A stretch of DNA of 64,000 nucleotides, taken from Cyclospora cayetanensis (Eukaryota; Apicomplexa; Conoidasida; Eucoccidiorida; Eimeriidae). A program made the translations under genes and the position numbers. The stretch is from the NCBI RefSeq assembly GCF_002999335.1, contig NW_020312436.1, positions 1 to 64,000 of the forward strand, in the 5' to 3' direction. This document shows, piece after piece, positions 10,459-24,335 of the stretch (position 1 is the first letter of the stretch; each line of letters begins with the position of its first letter). Below the pieces are notes generated by a model, which saw only the letters and a list, made by a program, of their open reading frames with translations, was not told the origin of the DNA and ran no database searches.

Positions 10459-11891
10459 TTACACATTGATCCATTCGATAATCTTGGCAATGAGCTCTGA
10501 GTTTTCCGGCTCAATAATCAGGTAGTGCCCTCTGTCGCCTTGTAGAAGAAGCAGTTGGCGCTCAGTGATATGCTTCGCCGACTCATTATGAAAACGGATG
10601 CTTCCCTGAGAACAGGACCCCAAAGCCAGCACATTTATGCACAAGAAACAAGCGGCCGGACGGAGCTAGTTGTCGTGAGAGGCGAACGATCCCGTAGTGA
10701 GCATGGACAAACAGGGAGGGACGGCTGACCGCTGGCTCGACAAGTGTATCTTGTTCTGCGTGGATTATGAGAACTCGGAGGTGGTCTGGGATGAACTGCG
10801 CATCTGCATGGACCTTCGGAATCGAGGCAAGGGCCTCTAAAGCCAAGCGGCACGGTAGCCTTAGGGGACTGGTTACCAGTGGATCCTATGACACGTAAAG
10901 AAGTCCCGCACAATTATCGCATACTCTTTGCTCCAGACATTGGTCTGGAAGGCCTGTGCACTGACAATATAAGGTTGAAACTCGAGTTTATGGAGAGAGT
11001 ACGAGAACCTGCATGCAGAGAGGTTGGAATGAAACATGGGCAAGTCACCTCATCTTTCTGAAAGTCGATCCAGGGAAACCGTGCAGGGTGGAGCTTGGCA
11101 ACGCCCAAGTGGGGAGCGAGGCGCGAAAGGATACCGCCTATTTTAGCGAGAGATTTATTTAAAGCTCCTGAGCTCGCCTTTTCAACTGAAAGCATTGGTG
11201 CCAGAGCAATGCAGCCAGCAAGTCGTGCTTGATTCTCATCTGGTGAGGCGCTCCCTGCCCTAATAAGTGAATGATTACATTTGCCCATGAGTTCCAAGGC
11301 ACGCACAACTGAGAAGCCCCCCATAGATATTCCCATGAGGAACATCGGAGGAGGTGCCGCTCCTTTCGCCCTTCTGCTGAGGTCCTTTTCAACATATTCT
11401 GCAAAGCAGATGACGTCAAGTGCAAGGTTGTCAAGCCTCTCGACGCTGCAGCGGCGTCCTTTCCAACCCTCTGAAAAGCCGAAGCTCTCAAGGTCCACTG
11501 CATACACCGAGCATCCAATGGCGTTTAGTTGGTGCACCCAACTTCCCTCGTAGATACACCACCGTGCATACTGATGGCTAAGACCAGATCCTTCAGGTGT
11601 CGTATTTGTCGCCATGCCTGCACTGCCTTCCGTCTTGTGAGTCCCGGCTGGGGCATCTGGAAGGGGTAGATCCGGCTCTCCCGGCTGCAAATGTCTAAGG
11701 AATTCAAACCTGGCATGGGTTTGTACTCCGTGTACGAGAAGAATAGCCGCCTTGGGATCGTCCACTTGCCAGGAATAAACTGCAAGTTTGAGGCCCTGGT
11801 TGTTTGTTATCGATGCACTATCCGGAGAACCATCAAGAGGATATATATTATCACCTAGAAGTGGCACTTTATGCAGCTGCTTCTTCCTCAT
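10459..11891 (-). CDS. Alpha/beta hydrolase, lysophospholipase/monoacylglycerol-lipase type, three exons
   Basis: Exons 11891-11049, 10885-10730 and 10605-10459 join in phase 0 at both introns (donors GAG|GTGACT and GCG|GTCAGC; acceptors ATAG and CTCAG) to give about 381 residues. It has the oxyanion strand LLVHG (51-55), the block SWVHQLNAIGCSVYAVDLES (117-136), the nucleophile elbow GISMGG with Ser189, the acid in HAEQDTLVEPA (Asp327) and the histidine in GDRGHYLIIEP (His360). This is the full Ser-Asp-His triad of the serine aminopeptidase S33/Hydrolase_4 group, which in Apicomplexa is annotated as lysophospholipase (PST-A in Plasmodium). The expected reaction is hydrolysis of lysophospholipids or monoacylglycerols; the real substrate is unknown. 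An insert of about 45 residues (69-113) after the first strand is lineage-specific. There is no signal peptide. Confidence 0.82.
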
Positions 11892-14800
11892 TGTTTTTTT
11901 TAAAGTGAAAGGAGCTCGTTCCGTAGCAGCGCTGGCCCCAATAGAGCTCCGCTAGTATCCAATTCGCGTGAGCAGCGAAGAGTGAGCCTGGCGATAAAGA
12001 AAAGCCTTTGATACGATAGAAGGCCGTGTTGTGTAGCTTGGCCTGTTCACACTTTTGCAAAGTATGGAGATCCTACGGTGCACCGTTAAGCAAAGAGAGT
12101 TGTACACTTTATCCTACTTCAGGACGCCCCCAGATAAGGAGAAAATAAATGTCGAGAGAGGAAATTTCATATAGAAATGATCACTTCTCTGTAATTGAAT
12201 ACTGGTCGCTCTTCGTTTCGGTGAACTGAGAGAATGCGGCAAAGCCCGCCGACAACAGATTCAGCCCCATTGGTTGAGGACGTGACCGTGCGTGCAACAA
12301 TGAACACTTTTGCATGGGGAAAAATTGTGAGGTTCACAAATTTATCAAAGCTTCAAAATATAGTTGTATTGCTTCTTGAACCACAAAATACTTTCCATGG
12401 TCCCCATTGTATGCCATCTGCTCGTTTACCTCGGTCCCAGCCATTAGACCACACTGGCCTGCCCAGCTGACTTCTAGCCTTCTGCAGAGGAAAGGGCAGC
12501 AATTGAGCTTCGCGCTCAAGATTTTAGGTCACAGAGCCACTTTCACGGACAATAAGCAAAGGCTTTGCATTAAAAAAATCCACCATTCTCCTAGGCCTTC
12601 GGGCAACCGATACGCAACAGGTATGTAGCGCTCCGCACGGCTCTTTACAGAAAGACACTTTATTGCCTCCATGCTCAATACGAAATTTGGTTGACAGTTT
12701 CGAGTACATGTTTCCCTGACAACCTTTTCCTTAGTCTCACTTTGCCATACTCATCCCTTAGGGTTCCGGTACAAGGAGGGAGATATAGCTACGGTGCCTA
12801 TGCATTGCTGGACTTGATGAGCATTGTGACCATTCAAACCCGGTCAAATGAGGCAAGTATTGAATCGCCTCATGAGCTTTAGCGTATTAGCTAACTTTTG
12901 CGTGAAACAAAGCGCGCATGTGCAAAACCAAAATAAGCGGTAAAATCTTCATTAATTCTTCACTATTCATTGTTTGTGTAGTAGTGAGTGCCAAACTGTT
13001 GCAGACCCGCTACACAGTGACTCGGCGATATAGTTATGACCTCTCCGGCTTTTTGCGGGTACCTTAAAGCCTTTTCCCCTTCACTTTATATTCCTTGTAC
13101 CACCGCAGTCACCGTTGCCTCACCACCAAAAACACGCGTCTCCAAACCTAGAAGAGCCTTACTGTTCTGTTCTAGCGCAGGTGAAGGCTTCTTTTGGTCG
13201 CCGCATTGTATCATATGGAATCCAGTACCTTTCGGCTAGCCGCAGTCGCTCTTACTTTAGCTGTTAGGTGATTTCTGCTTTCCGTTTGAGAGATCACACC
13301 GTACCTGCATGTGATGCCACTATGCAATAAACCTGTTGGTCAGCTTCATCCTGCGCTGGTTTAGTTAGATGTCCTTCAAGGATGAGCTGACCGGCATCAT
13401 GTGGGGCCTGATGCGGTGCTGCAGCTCGCAGTGCAAGGCAAGAGAAATTGTCAACCGTGGTTCTCTTAGTTTCGTATGAGAGAGCCTGATAAAGGGGCAT
13501 AAGTATTGACTAGTTTAGCTAGTGGTACCCTCCACAAGGTGCTGTCCCAAGAAAAAATGGTGTACCAATTGTTCACCGGAAGTGTACATGCTGTGCCGTC
13601 TCCCCGTCCTCAACAAATAGCAGTCTGCACATAAATTTCATGTGTTCATCGCATAAACCTGGCTCCCAATATCGTTACAATAATGTATCTGCCGCATAGA
13701 TGTTGGTAAGGTTCACGAGGACAAACTTGTGCTCCCTTCTTCGCCATTGGTATCCTTCGTTCGCTTCGTAGTCTGATGAACAACGACCAGTGGATGACTA
13801 ACATCAAAACTACCACGATCTCCATAAGCAAGTGATGTCAATTATAATTTTCCGGACAGGGTGTCCGAATACTTGGAGGAATTAAGTTGGTAAGCACATG
13901 TAAAGGAGGGCTCGATGACGCTACAAAGTTTCCTAACGATTTGCATATGTTGGGAATGTACGGGCGTTCTTTGTCGTTCTCCAGAAAAGACGCGAGTTTT
14001 ACGGTTTGCCGGGGTACTTTCCTGCTTGTAGTGTAAGGAACGAAATTCTTTAAGAGGACATGTACCATGGATGACCCCTGGATGCCTGTTTTGCGGAAAT
14101 TCTACGGATGCTGGGATGCAGGACGACGCAAGGAAAGTCTGTGACCGTTTGATAAAGGCGGCTACCCTTAGATGTTCACAAAAGACTTGCGCGCATGATA
14201 AGATGGATTTGCACAAGAAAAATTAACAACCAAGAGCTCGAGATCCGAAATGAAGTGCCCCTTGGGCCGTGGCCTAGAGGCACTGTGCATGAGTATCCAA
14301 TGTGTTTGCTTGTCCATACACACGGGAGAAAGCAAGGAACCCTCAAGTTAGTACTTGACAGGGTATTACATTGAGTCATGAGGAGTACGTTGATAAAACA
14401 GCGATAAATGTCCACGGAGCCTAAAACTTGCATGCAAATTCAACGCAGTTTATTCTGCTCTCTTTCTACGGGGTTCGGCTCTATGCACAGGCTATGGCAC
14501 ATAACTTTGTGCATAGGTATGGGAGAGTGGCACTTCACTACTCACATACATTTACCCCGTGTCCAATGCATCACAGTGCAGCAATGGCCGACCGCTGGGC
14601 ACACTCCGGGTAGGGTCCTGCAGCTGCCCTAAAATACGGCGATATTCGCTGATTGAATCATTTCTGTATGGACCTAGGTTGCAGATAGTCTAGTACGCTA
14701 TGAAGTGTCATTTTTGTGTTTCATGAATGTTTATCGGTACAGAAAAGACGTAGGGTCCAATGGATGGCCACCACTAGTAGAGATCAGTGGATGACACCCC

Positions 14801-16500
14801 GGAACAGCAATGTTACCGTTGCGCTCTACTGGGCGTATTTCTACAAAAAGGCCGTACAAAGTCAAGAGGATATGGTGAGTATCCATTGTATTTTGGCAAA
14901 GCAAGGCTCCCAACCCTTGGAGAACCATCATATTCTGTACAAATTAACATTTTTGGAACACGAAAAGCACACTTTACGGCGCCCTGAACTAGTTCCAAAC
15001 TAGAACCACATAGAATTAATATCAGCGAATAGTGCTCTATGTCAATTTCTATAAAACTAAATTGTTTGCCTGGCTACAGCATCGAAAAACACTACAGGCT
15101 TCGGTGTCTTACACGGTAGGCCTGCTATGATTCGCTTTGAATCACCGACCAAGCTGTGGCCAATATAAGCAGCCGGCAAAATCAAAAGATACTACTTGTC
15201 TTTCCTCTTAATCGAAGTGTGCCACCGCAAAACCGAGTGACGTAGGGAAACCTAGACCGCACATTTGTTGAAGCAAATTACCCTCTGATCCTGATCACTT
15301 GTAGTCGTGTGAGCCTCTGGATAGTGCCTCGAACTCTCCTTTTTTTCCACGAGACAACCGCTGCTGTGTCTTCTGTGGGACACCGGCAAAGGTGCAGTCG
15401 ACCCCACGAAAGTTCAAAAGGCAGGAGGGGCGATCATATCGGGCTCTATGGGCCTTCCCAACGCGACTTCATCAGTCTGGCGCTCCTGCATACACCGTAA
15501 AAAGTGTTGGATTTTTCTGATCGCGATTACGGTAAATAGAATTTCGTCAGTCACGGCGGATCATTTACATCTACTCGTTTTCAAGCCAAGTAAGACTCAC
15601 CGTGACACTGATGCCGTGTTGCTGAAGTTCACGGCGCATGCCGAAATGAACGAGAATGCATACGATGCCCATGCTGGCAGTGTACATGCCTGCGGTTTTT
15701 TACAAAAGTAGGACAGTAAAGGGTGCTGTGGGCTTCAAAAAATGCTATTGTGAGACAGCATCATTACTGATTACGAAAAGCGAGCCGGCAAGAAACGCAC
15801 CAACGAGTGCTAGAAAGAAGGAGCTTCGCCACAGGGAGAGAGATAGAGAGCCTGCCACAACGGCACAACAGATTACACATAAACACGTATACATCAATGA
15901 GACCGAGGTCACCCCTTTATCAAACAGAACTTTGCAGCAAGATTTAAAGAAGTAATCCTGGTGGCATGCCACTCCCATCAACTCGCTTGCCGGGACAGAA
16001 AGGTGCATCGGAATTTATAGTCACCGTAAAACAGATAAAAGCAGCCTTTCCCCCCTGGGACTGTAAGAAAGCGAAACCATGAAAAGAAAAAGGGCCTTAG
16101 TCTCTCTAAGGGCTGAATATCTTTGGCTTCCACAGTCATAGTCAGAAGTCCGAACAGCCTGTCCAGAGCGCAGTTGCACACGTTGAACCAACAAAATGTG
16201 ATGAAACAATACACATGGGCTGACACAACCTGAAGCACCTAAAGGAGTGATGGAAGCATACTGTGGTACGCAAGTAACTAGCGGGAAAGGCATGTTATGA
16301 AAAGTGGGCACCTAAGGAAGAGCTGAGCCTTACACTAAGTACAATTGCAGGATGTAGCCAGACGGTTCAACGAGGAGGGAGAATATATTTATACAGGCCA
16401 GGCCGGCAGTCAAAAAGGTTACGAGGCCCCCTGTAAAGAGTAAATGCAAGAAAGAGGCCACCTATTTTTTATATCCGCTGCAGTGCTGCTGGTATGTGGG
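11892..16500. other. Gene-poor stretch
   Basis: Many short frames on both strands with no recognised domain. The only item of interest is a possible integrase zinc-finger fragment on the minus strand at 14.08-14.18 kb, given separately. The bases just above 11.9 kb should contain the hydrolase promoter, but no clear element was identified. Confidence 0.4.
14082..14180 (-). pseudogene. Possible second integrase zinc-finger fragment
   Basis: Minus-strand reading includes EHLRVAAFIKRSQTFL followed a few residues later by SVEF. This resembles the Ty3/gypsy integrase module ('GHLGVAxTIKRLSQTFYWPGMxxSVEEF') with a small deletion where 'YWPGM' should be. The cysteines are not visible and neighbouring domains were not recognised, so the call is tentative and rests on about 30 residues. 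Confidence 0.3.
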
Positions 16501-19500
16501 AAAGCTAAGCTATTAGGCATTTTGGATTTCATGTTTTACATCGTCCCGCTGCTAACAATTGGAGATGTCAATCTTCCCCGATGGCACATCCCCTGCAACA
16601 TGGAATTGTTGGCTGGCTAAAGCGCCTGCCTTACCAAGGAAACAGAGGAATCGAAGAGGCTTGGGTCCTTCCCCTAATAACTCTGTCGCTTGCTGGAGCA
16701 CTTTGCTGCCCCCGCCAAGCAACACCTCCTGGAAGCGGCTCGTGGCATGGCCAGCCCCCCAAGACTCTTCGTCACCTGTCCCACATCATTGAAAGGGACA
16801 CTGAAAAACATGCGCGACATGAAAACCGTCTACGCTGCGTACGTAAAGCACCTAACTTCCAGGGAGCGAGAGTTGATCTTTGTAAATTCACTGCTGCACA
16901 GAATGCTTGCTCGAGCGCTACCCAGCCTATTATACTACTACCAACCCATTGTAATTCGAAGACCGTAGCTGCGACCAACAGCAGACGCTCGAGCAACTTC
17001 TCCACGCAGGCCGCTGGTCCAACGGACTGGCACAGCTAGAGGCGACAGGACACTGGTCTTAAAGCCACACAAGATTTGAAGGGCGAAGTAGGCAGTAGCT
17101 TTGGTACGTATATGTACAATGGAAATTTCCCTCCTCTGGAATGAAGCAGTATGTGGACGACCGTAGTTACTAATGCTCCTGGGGATCAAGAGCACACTGG
17201 TGGCTGCGGCCACGCGAGAACTCATTCAGTGAACTGCAGAAAAATACAGCCATGTGCACTCAAAAGAAATAATGCCTCGTCTTTTAAATATGCGAGTTTG
17301 CCTGTATTCATTTATTACGCGCGTTCCCTGGCAGAAATTCTACCAATAGGGGTTGGCACAGCCGAACAATGAGCACGAGGCTCAGTTTACTATCGGCTGT
17401 ATATTGTGCTAAAAGCACTATTGATCGAGACATATGCAGTTACCTACAAGGGGAAAATATCATGGATTGCATATTAAAATACCATCGAGAAGCAATAGCA
17501 CTTCGGGAATGCGTGCTTGAACGCCTACGCATCGTGGGTGTGTGTTGGGGCAAAGACATATATCGGCTGCCCACACTGGAGAGCTCCTTGCCAGCAAAAA
17601 TTCCCCGAATATCTGACGCCAGTCCAATTAAAGGAGCTTGGCACATTATTCGTTTGTAAAGACGCAGCAACAGGTTCACAAGAAACGTCAGCTCACATAT
17701 AGACAGGGGGTGTTCCGGAGAAAGGACTCGCAACCCAAACACAAGTCGGTAAACACGGGGGTTTCCAGGAAAGGCAGCACCTGTGAAGCAATATTGTCTC
17801 TCGGCTTGCGTGGTCCCCAATAAGGTACGAACACACTCCATCGCCTCGTCCTAACATGCTGCTAATTAACAACGCACAGAGTAGTGTTACGAAGATAAGA
17901 TACCAAAAGCTACACCAGAAAGCAATTTTCTCTCTAATTGCGAGCGAAGTTCCTCACATTGTAGACCCGATAATGTTGGCGCTTCACGGTACGACAAAAT
18001 GGTCTGCATATCAGAACACCCTGGTGTACTGGCACGTAAGTCTCCACCAGGTTGAAAGAGTGGAGCTTTGTGGGGTCCTCTATGCATCAACTAAATGTTC
18101 GGGCTTTCAAGAATGCTAGTAGATTTCGAAGGATAGATTATATGACAGGTGAACTTTGTAATTCTTCGGAGAACAGCACAAACGCGCTACAGCGAATTGC
18201 CTCAACTGCTTTTCCAAGTGAGTGTACACGTGCACAAAACATGGCTACTTTGCAGTGCTTGATGTGCTGGGCAAGCAAATACACTGCTAATTAGTAATTA
18301 AAAATATTATGGAGACTGTTTTTTCAGGGCTGAAGTGCATGGCCGCACGAGTGCTTTTGGTCAGACAGGAGATAGTCTCTCCCAGTGCTCATATAGTTAG
18401 CCTCCCACAAGAAAACCCCTTGTGGAGTATACTTGTCCTTACGTCACATCATTCAGTATCTTTCTTCCCCCTCATTTTCTGCTGCCTGCCATCTGGAAAG
18501 GCTAGCGACTACGAGCCCTTTGAAAGGCCGCAGGGCTCTCGTATCATTGTCAGCTTCGTACATTACGCTGGCCACTTCTCAATTTGTTGCAGCTTACTAA
18601 AACACTCGACACTCGTGTATCGTGGAGTATTTGACGAGTTGGAGGAGTCATGAATCGGAGAAAGTTTTCAAAGCAACATGAGACTTGAGTGCGAACTAAG
18701 GCAGCCTGCGCGAGGAAGATGGCGCTGTAGCATAGCCGAAGACATAGGGGAAATTTCTGTTAGTATGGCTTTCCTGCTTGCTAGTGCAGCAAACAGCATG
18801 TCTTAATGCTGCTTTGTGTTTCACTGGCTTTTCTCCCTGTTCCACTAGCGTGGTGTAGCAAGTAGCAAAAATATATTCAAAATACTGTTGGGGCTATATC
18901 AGCCACATGGTGGCTGGCCCTTACATGATATGTCAACAAAGAGTCGGAGTATCGAAGTCAGTGGGGCTGCAATTAGACTTGGCTCTAAGGCTGGACACTT
19001 TGTCTCATGCCTAGCCAGCTTGGCCCTATATTGCCTTTGACACTGCCGATTTTGTTGACACATCCTATAAGGTCAAGCTGCCATGTACAGCATTAGCTTG
19101 CTGTGGTTTATAAGTTCTTTCGCTTGTTAGCTTGTAGATATGAACAGCTTTTGCTCGGGGATTGTCAGAGTTCTCGCTGTTTGGTGGCTGATTGGAGGCG
19201 GCACCTTGCAATGCTTGCAAAGTTTCTTCTTTGCCATTGAATGCTCATTATAACTGACTCGTTCAGCTGATGGAGCTCTGACGCAGCGTATGTATTTATT
19301 GAACGCTTTCTTTTGCATATCTTCCTACTGGCGTTGCTCTTCTGTGTGTTGCTTTACCCTTGAAGCCGCAGTTGGAGATGTTTCCCTATGCTTTCGCCGG
19401 TGTGTACAAGCACGTGATCTATTGACCCTCTGCTAGTTAGACAGAGTGCTCAGAACATTATCCTCCATTGACTGGTTCCGTCCTGAGCATTTAGAGTAAC

Positions 19501-20100
19501 ACAGCTTCTGCTGCTTAAGCGTATGAAGAATAAAGTTTTTGAACAACGGCCACCTTAAGTTTGAGCAGTTCTGAGTACTTCTGTTGGTGGGTGTAAACAT
19601 GCCACTCTTTCACATTGGAGCTGCCAGCCTTGTTTGCCAATATGCTCCTGCCGCTTCCGTAGCTGTGTATGCTTCAAATCAACATGGCGTGAATCGGCCT
19701 TCGGGAAGCAGTGTCACAGACAGCACCCTCACGATCACGAGGCAGTCGGATGTTTTGGGGGAAGCGTACAACCGCTCTAATAACATATCCCGCCTCTCCA
19801 GTGCATTTAAAAATTGGTTGTAGAATTAAATAAATCTTTGGCCTCTAGAAGTGCATACAACAGTGCGGTTGGCAACAGGGGTCAAAGAATGACGTTGATG
19901 AAGTTCCTACTTTTGAGTCTCTCCCTGGCCCCCAGCCGAAGTCAGCACCAGACCCGGCTAGAACCTCATTTTTCCCATTAGGTTTCTGCGCAACCTGAAG
20001 GATCCCCCAGAGTAGATATTATACAGATGCTGCCGTGAGTCAGTGAATTTCCGAGAAATCGACGACCGACTTTTTCTAGAACACATACATAACTTGACAG
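16501..20100. other. Gene-poor stretch with unassigned open frames
   Basis: The longest frames are at 16.58-17.04 kb (+), 17.44-17.84 kb (-), 18.31-18.65 kb (+) and 19.58-19.82 kb (+). None has a recognised domain. The overlapping frames at 16.6-17.0 kb are the most protein-like. No exon chain with matching phases was found. Confidence 0.35.
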
Positions 20101-20109
20101 GTTGCCAGG

Positions 20110-23100
20110 TTATCCCGAGCTCGCACGCCAGCTAGACTGGAACATAAATTTTGTGCCATACTCAGCTTTAGGGCAACTGCGCTGCATTAAAGAAGAGGTT
20201 ACCGGCTGAAGATCTACCGCTTTGCGGGCAGGAACTTGTGGTAGTGAGCGCCTGCCGCTTTTTCCGGTTGTGTAACTGCTGGCGTGCGGTTTCGTTTCCG
20301 TGATGGTGGTCGTTTGTGCATATTTATCGACTGGACTTGCTTGTGTTAAGAGCGTTGGCAGAGCTTTCTTAGTGGCTGCAGTGGTGCATGTGCGCTCAGA
20401 AAGCTCTGCACTAGATTCACAACGGGGGGCCGCATGATTCCCCCCAAGCTCTGTATATGTGTAGTGGTGTCGTGTGTGCTGTTGCGCAAGGACCCGAACC
20501 CTTGGATGGCTATGTTCCATGTTGCCAACCATCTCGCACAGCAGAGCTTGGCTTGTCCTGAGGTACACAATCTAAGGCAAGACTCGATTGTTCATCGTTT
20601 CGCTCTTCAAGTGACCATTTTCCGCGCTACGTGCTTTGGGTGCTTGATGTGTGGAGAGCGCAAAAAACAGATTATCACGACTTTAGGCAGTGCAGAGGCG
20701 CACGAGTGAGCCTTGCTGTGGATCAAGGACTGTGGACCAATGCTGCGCCTCTGGGGCTCCTGGGGCAGTCTTTGCAGGGCTCCTGCATTGCAAGAAGTAG
20801 CACCATCGAGATGTCCTTGCATCTGGAGCGCCAGTACCCAATATCCGCGTAGACAAGCAAGGCTGTGCCGGCGCTGCTGTGACGTGGAAGCGGTGCACTG
20901 CAGCTGCCCTGCATCTTGGTGAGATTCAAAGCTATCAGTAATTGGACGGTCACGCATTCATCCGGTGGTCCACCACGGCCTTAGTATTAAGGATGCACCT
21001 ATGACCTCCAGATGAGTGGGTACTAAAGGGAAACCCCATACCTGGACGCTTCCAATTATTTACTGGTTCAAATGATTTCTGATTCTTGCGGGCAAGAAGC
21101 TCCTGATGCTCCTTTTGGAGGCGTAGTAGTTTGAACTGAGGATCTTCTTTTACCAGCACCGGCGAGGGTGGCACTGCTTGGCCGCCCCGGCTTAGCTGGA
21201 GAAAAGTGGTCTGTTGGATTACCTGTGCTTTTAGCTGCTGCACCTGCAGCTCGAGCAGCTTTGTGCAGCGTGTAAGGTCCAAAGGAGTGCATAACATGTG
21301 GAACCATTCGAATGCCGTTACTGGCGGTTTGGGGCAATTCGCCAGGTACTTATCCAGCTGAATCGCATGTGCACTTAGATATGCTTGGCTTTTATTGTCC
21401 TAGCAGTAGTCGCTGCGGTGTGGCGCATTTGAGGATTACTGATGCAGAAAGCGTTTAGTAAGCGAGGACAGCATAACCGTAATGAAGGCTACGCCGAAGT
21501 GCCCTGAAATTCCTATCCACCCTATTTAGATTTGCACATTGCCGATGCAAAAGAAGCGCGCTGCAGAGTTATCCCACTTTTCTTTGCAGCCGTTGAGTTA
21601 CTGGGTGCGAGTCCATTGTAGGGAACCTGAAAATGAACAACCTTCGGTGCTGTAGCAAGGAAATAAAACACCCACGCTCAAGTATGGGAATTCGGTCTGA
21701 CGTGTGGTGCCTTATTATACCTCGAGAAATATCCGTGGGGATCGAAGAGCTGTGCAAAAAGAGCGTTGATACGGTCTGCAAGCTCAAGTTGCAGTACCTT
21801 TTGCCCCAATAGCCGCGGAAAGTGCGATGTCAGAGCCCAAGCAGCGGCCTCCTTAACTGCCAGCACTAAAAGTGGGCAGACAAGAGAGACTCCGAAGATT
21901 CCAAAGGTGCTCTGCAGAGAACACATGACACCTTGAAGGTTTTCATATGAATCTTTCGTTGCAATGTCCCTGGCAAGATAAAATTTTCTCTAAAGCACGT
22001 TTCCAACGATTTAATCCGTTCCATTTGTGCTTTGTGACAGACTTTGATGTGCTCTGTGGTCTGCTTGTATGCATTCTCTGCCACGGCAAGGGCCTTCAAC
22101 CTTCTGGTGCAGGAATCAAGTGGAATTTTCAGGCCTCCACAGTCATCTTCACCTTCCATTCCCCGTCGAACTGCCTTTGCAGGCACAGTCTGCACTGCGT
22201 TGTTGCCATTTGCTATGTTGGTGATTCCCCTACCGAACTCCTTTTCTCTTGTAGAGCATTCTCTTCTCAGGCGGCGCAGTTCATCCCTCAAGAACTGTTT
22301 GGGGCCTTGTAAGAATGCCTTTTTGTGGGTGGAAATTCTGTGATTTGCAGACACGGCTGGCATTGCTCTTCTAGGGATGGACTGACCTTTCTCTAGAACC
22401 TTCTGCTCTCGAAATAGCCCCGAACCGAATTTGAGGTTCTTTTCTAGTTTTTTACTGACGCCACTAAGGCCACCTGCTGGGGGCATTGCTGCGGAGTTAC
22501 TTGTACATACTGTGGAATCATTGAATGCTGGTGCATACGAGGTATCCTCTTTCCAAGTCGCTCTAGAACCTTCAGCCCGATCAGGACGCGTCTGGCCAAA
22601 GGTGACCCAGTGCACGAGGTGGCAGAAGGCGAATGCAAGATTAACAACTGATTTCGAAGTGAGCAGCACTTGAATCTCTGCTAGCTGGGCCGGTTTTAAG
22701 GAGCGATGTGTCAAGATTTCTAGAGGAATGCGCTCCCCAACCAATGAAGATATGCGGCCCTTCATGCTGTTAGGTGAAATCTGACCGCACCACATTTGTG
22801 ATGCACACATTTGTAGTATAGCATTTTCACAAGCTAGCCAGCAGGTGAATGGCATTGCAATTTTACTCTCGTAGTTACCTTGAGGGGCTCAGTTGACTCG
22901 GCGTAGTTCTCACATCCAATCGGTATTAAAAAGTCTGCCCCCCTCAGAGCTGACCAATGAACAACTCGCCACTCACCCTGCACAAATTTGGCAAGCGGTT
23001 CAGCAGAAGTATTATCAGCCGGTAAATTGGCTCGGTGAGCTTTTAGCCTCATTGATTTTTGAGCTGTTTCCCAGATCGTTTATCGCTTGGTTGTACAAGT

Positions 23101-24221
23101 ACGCGCAACACTCTAATGCAAACTCAGGATTAAAGCCTGTTCTCCTGCTGTGACTATCCGTGCAAAACTGGCGGGGCCAAAAGACATAACTTGGGGCTTA
23201 GTGCGGTGAAATGGCCGTGTGGGATACATGGGAGCGTACTTACCAGTGGCGTTCTCCTGAATGCTGCATATGGAAGAACAAAACTATTGCGAAGGTTCCG
23301 GAGCACAGATTGCTGTTCCTCTTCGTTCCAGGCAGCTGCAGAAGCAGAGTTGGGGGCGCACACCCGGGCTTTCCCTCGAATACTACTACCATGGCCCCTT
23401 TCGAGCTACGGCAGCGCTGAAAAGGCCTTACCGGAACTGAAACGCTTATCACGTTGCCGCATAGCACGCGGGTGGTTGAAGTGATACGGCAGCTCCCCGT
23501 TAGTGTCTCCAAAACTTGAAGCGGTGGTTGCTGTGGCGCCAGCCAGCCTCTGTAGCGCCTCTTGATCATTAACACTAGTAGTTCGTTGTGGTCTTGCTAC
23601 CTCTCCATCCAGGCTTGGCCATGCGCTGCATTTACTTGGCATTCGCTTCAGGCCGTCTGCCATGGCACGATTTCGCCGTGATTGCTGCCCTATTAAAGCT
23701 GCTGTGGTGCAACACACCAGGCACAACATGTAAATGATAATGAATGATGCATAACGCTAGTAAAAACGTTTCTTGGAACTAGTGCTGTAAGCAAGTTTGC
23801 TGCTGCCAACGTTTAATGTACACGCGGTATGGGGAGGCTGTGGCTTGCCACTGCGAGAAAAAGGTCTTGACTCTAGGCTTCTGCACTGCGCTGGCACACA
23901 CGCCGTCCGTTCTTTGGAGGAAAGGGGTCTACGTCTGCTGGCTGTATCAGCAGCTTCCGCAATCGCACGCTTTATTGCTACTGAGAAGGCTGCATATACC
24001 GGAGCCGTTCGTTGCTCTTGAACTGAATTGCCATTTTCAGACTGCCATCTCCATTTGGGGATGAGCCTCTGTGACTGGGATGTTGGCTGTAAATGTAACA
24101 GGTGTGTCAATTCTTCTAGATCAGCTGGACTGGAAGTCAGCCTTTGCAGTATTCGAAATAGCCTCGTTGTTTTTCTGTAACGGCACGACAGCATGGTTTT
24201 AGGCGAACTTAACATCTGCAT
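20110..24221 (-). CDS. Multi-exon gene of unknown function
   Basis: A series of minus-strand open segments in a consistent protein-like style suggests one gene, with segments near 24221-23760, 23700-23410, 23360-23250, 23050-22900, 22750-21930, 21900-21690, 21300-21060 and 20500-20110. The 24221 segment starts with a plausible ATG. The middle part (about 22.4-21.95 kb) is rich in Arg, Lys and Glu, and the segment near 21.3-21.1 kb (TKLLELQVQQLKAQVIQQ) looks like a short coiled coil. The last segment is rich in Ser and Thr. No family is recognised and I did not resolve the splice sites, so the span and exon edges are approximate. It lies about 115 bases from the end of the next gene on the same strand. 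Confidence 0.4.
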
Positions 24222-24335
24222 TGCAGATGTGGATTATAAAAGTAGCCTTGCGTGCTTCAGTTCGAGGCAAGCACACAGCACGGCAGCATGAGGAAGTTGT
24301 AGAAATCTGACTATTTGTAAACTGGAAGAAGCTGC

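Noticed and set aside
17369..17841. Overlapping frames (96 codons plus, 133 codons minus)
   Set aside because: No recognised domain; neither strand shows a phase-matched partner exon.
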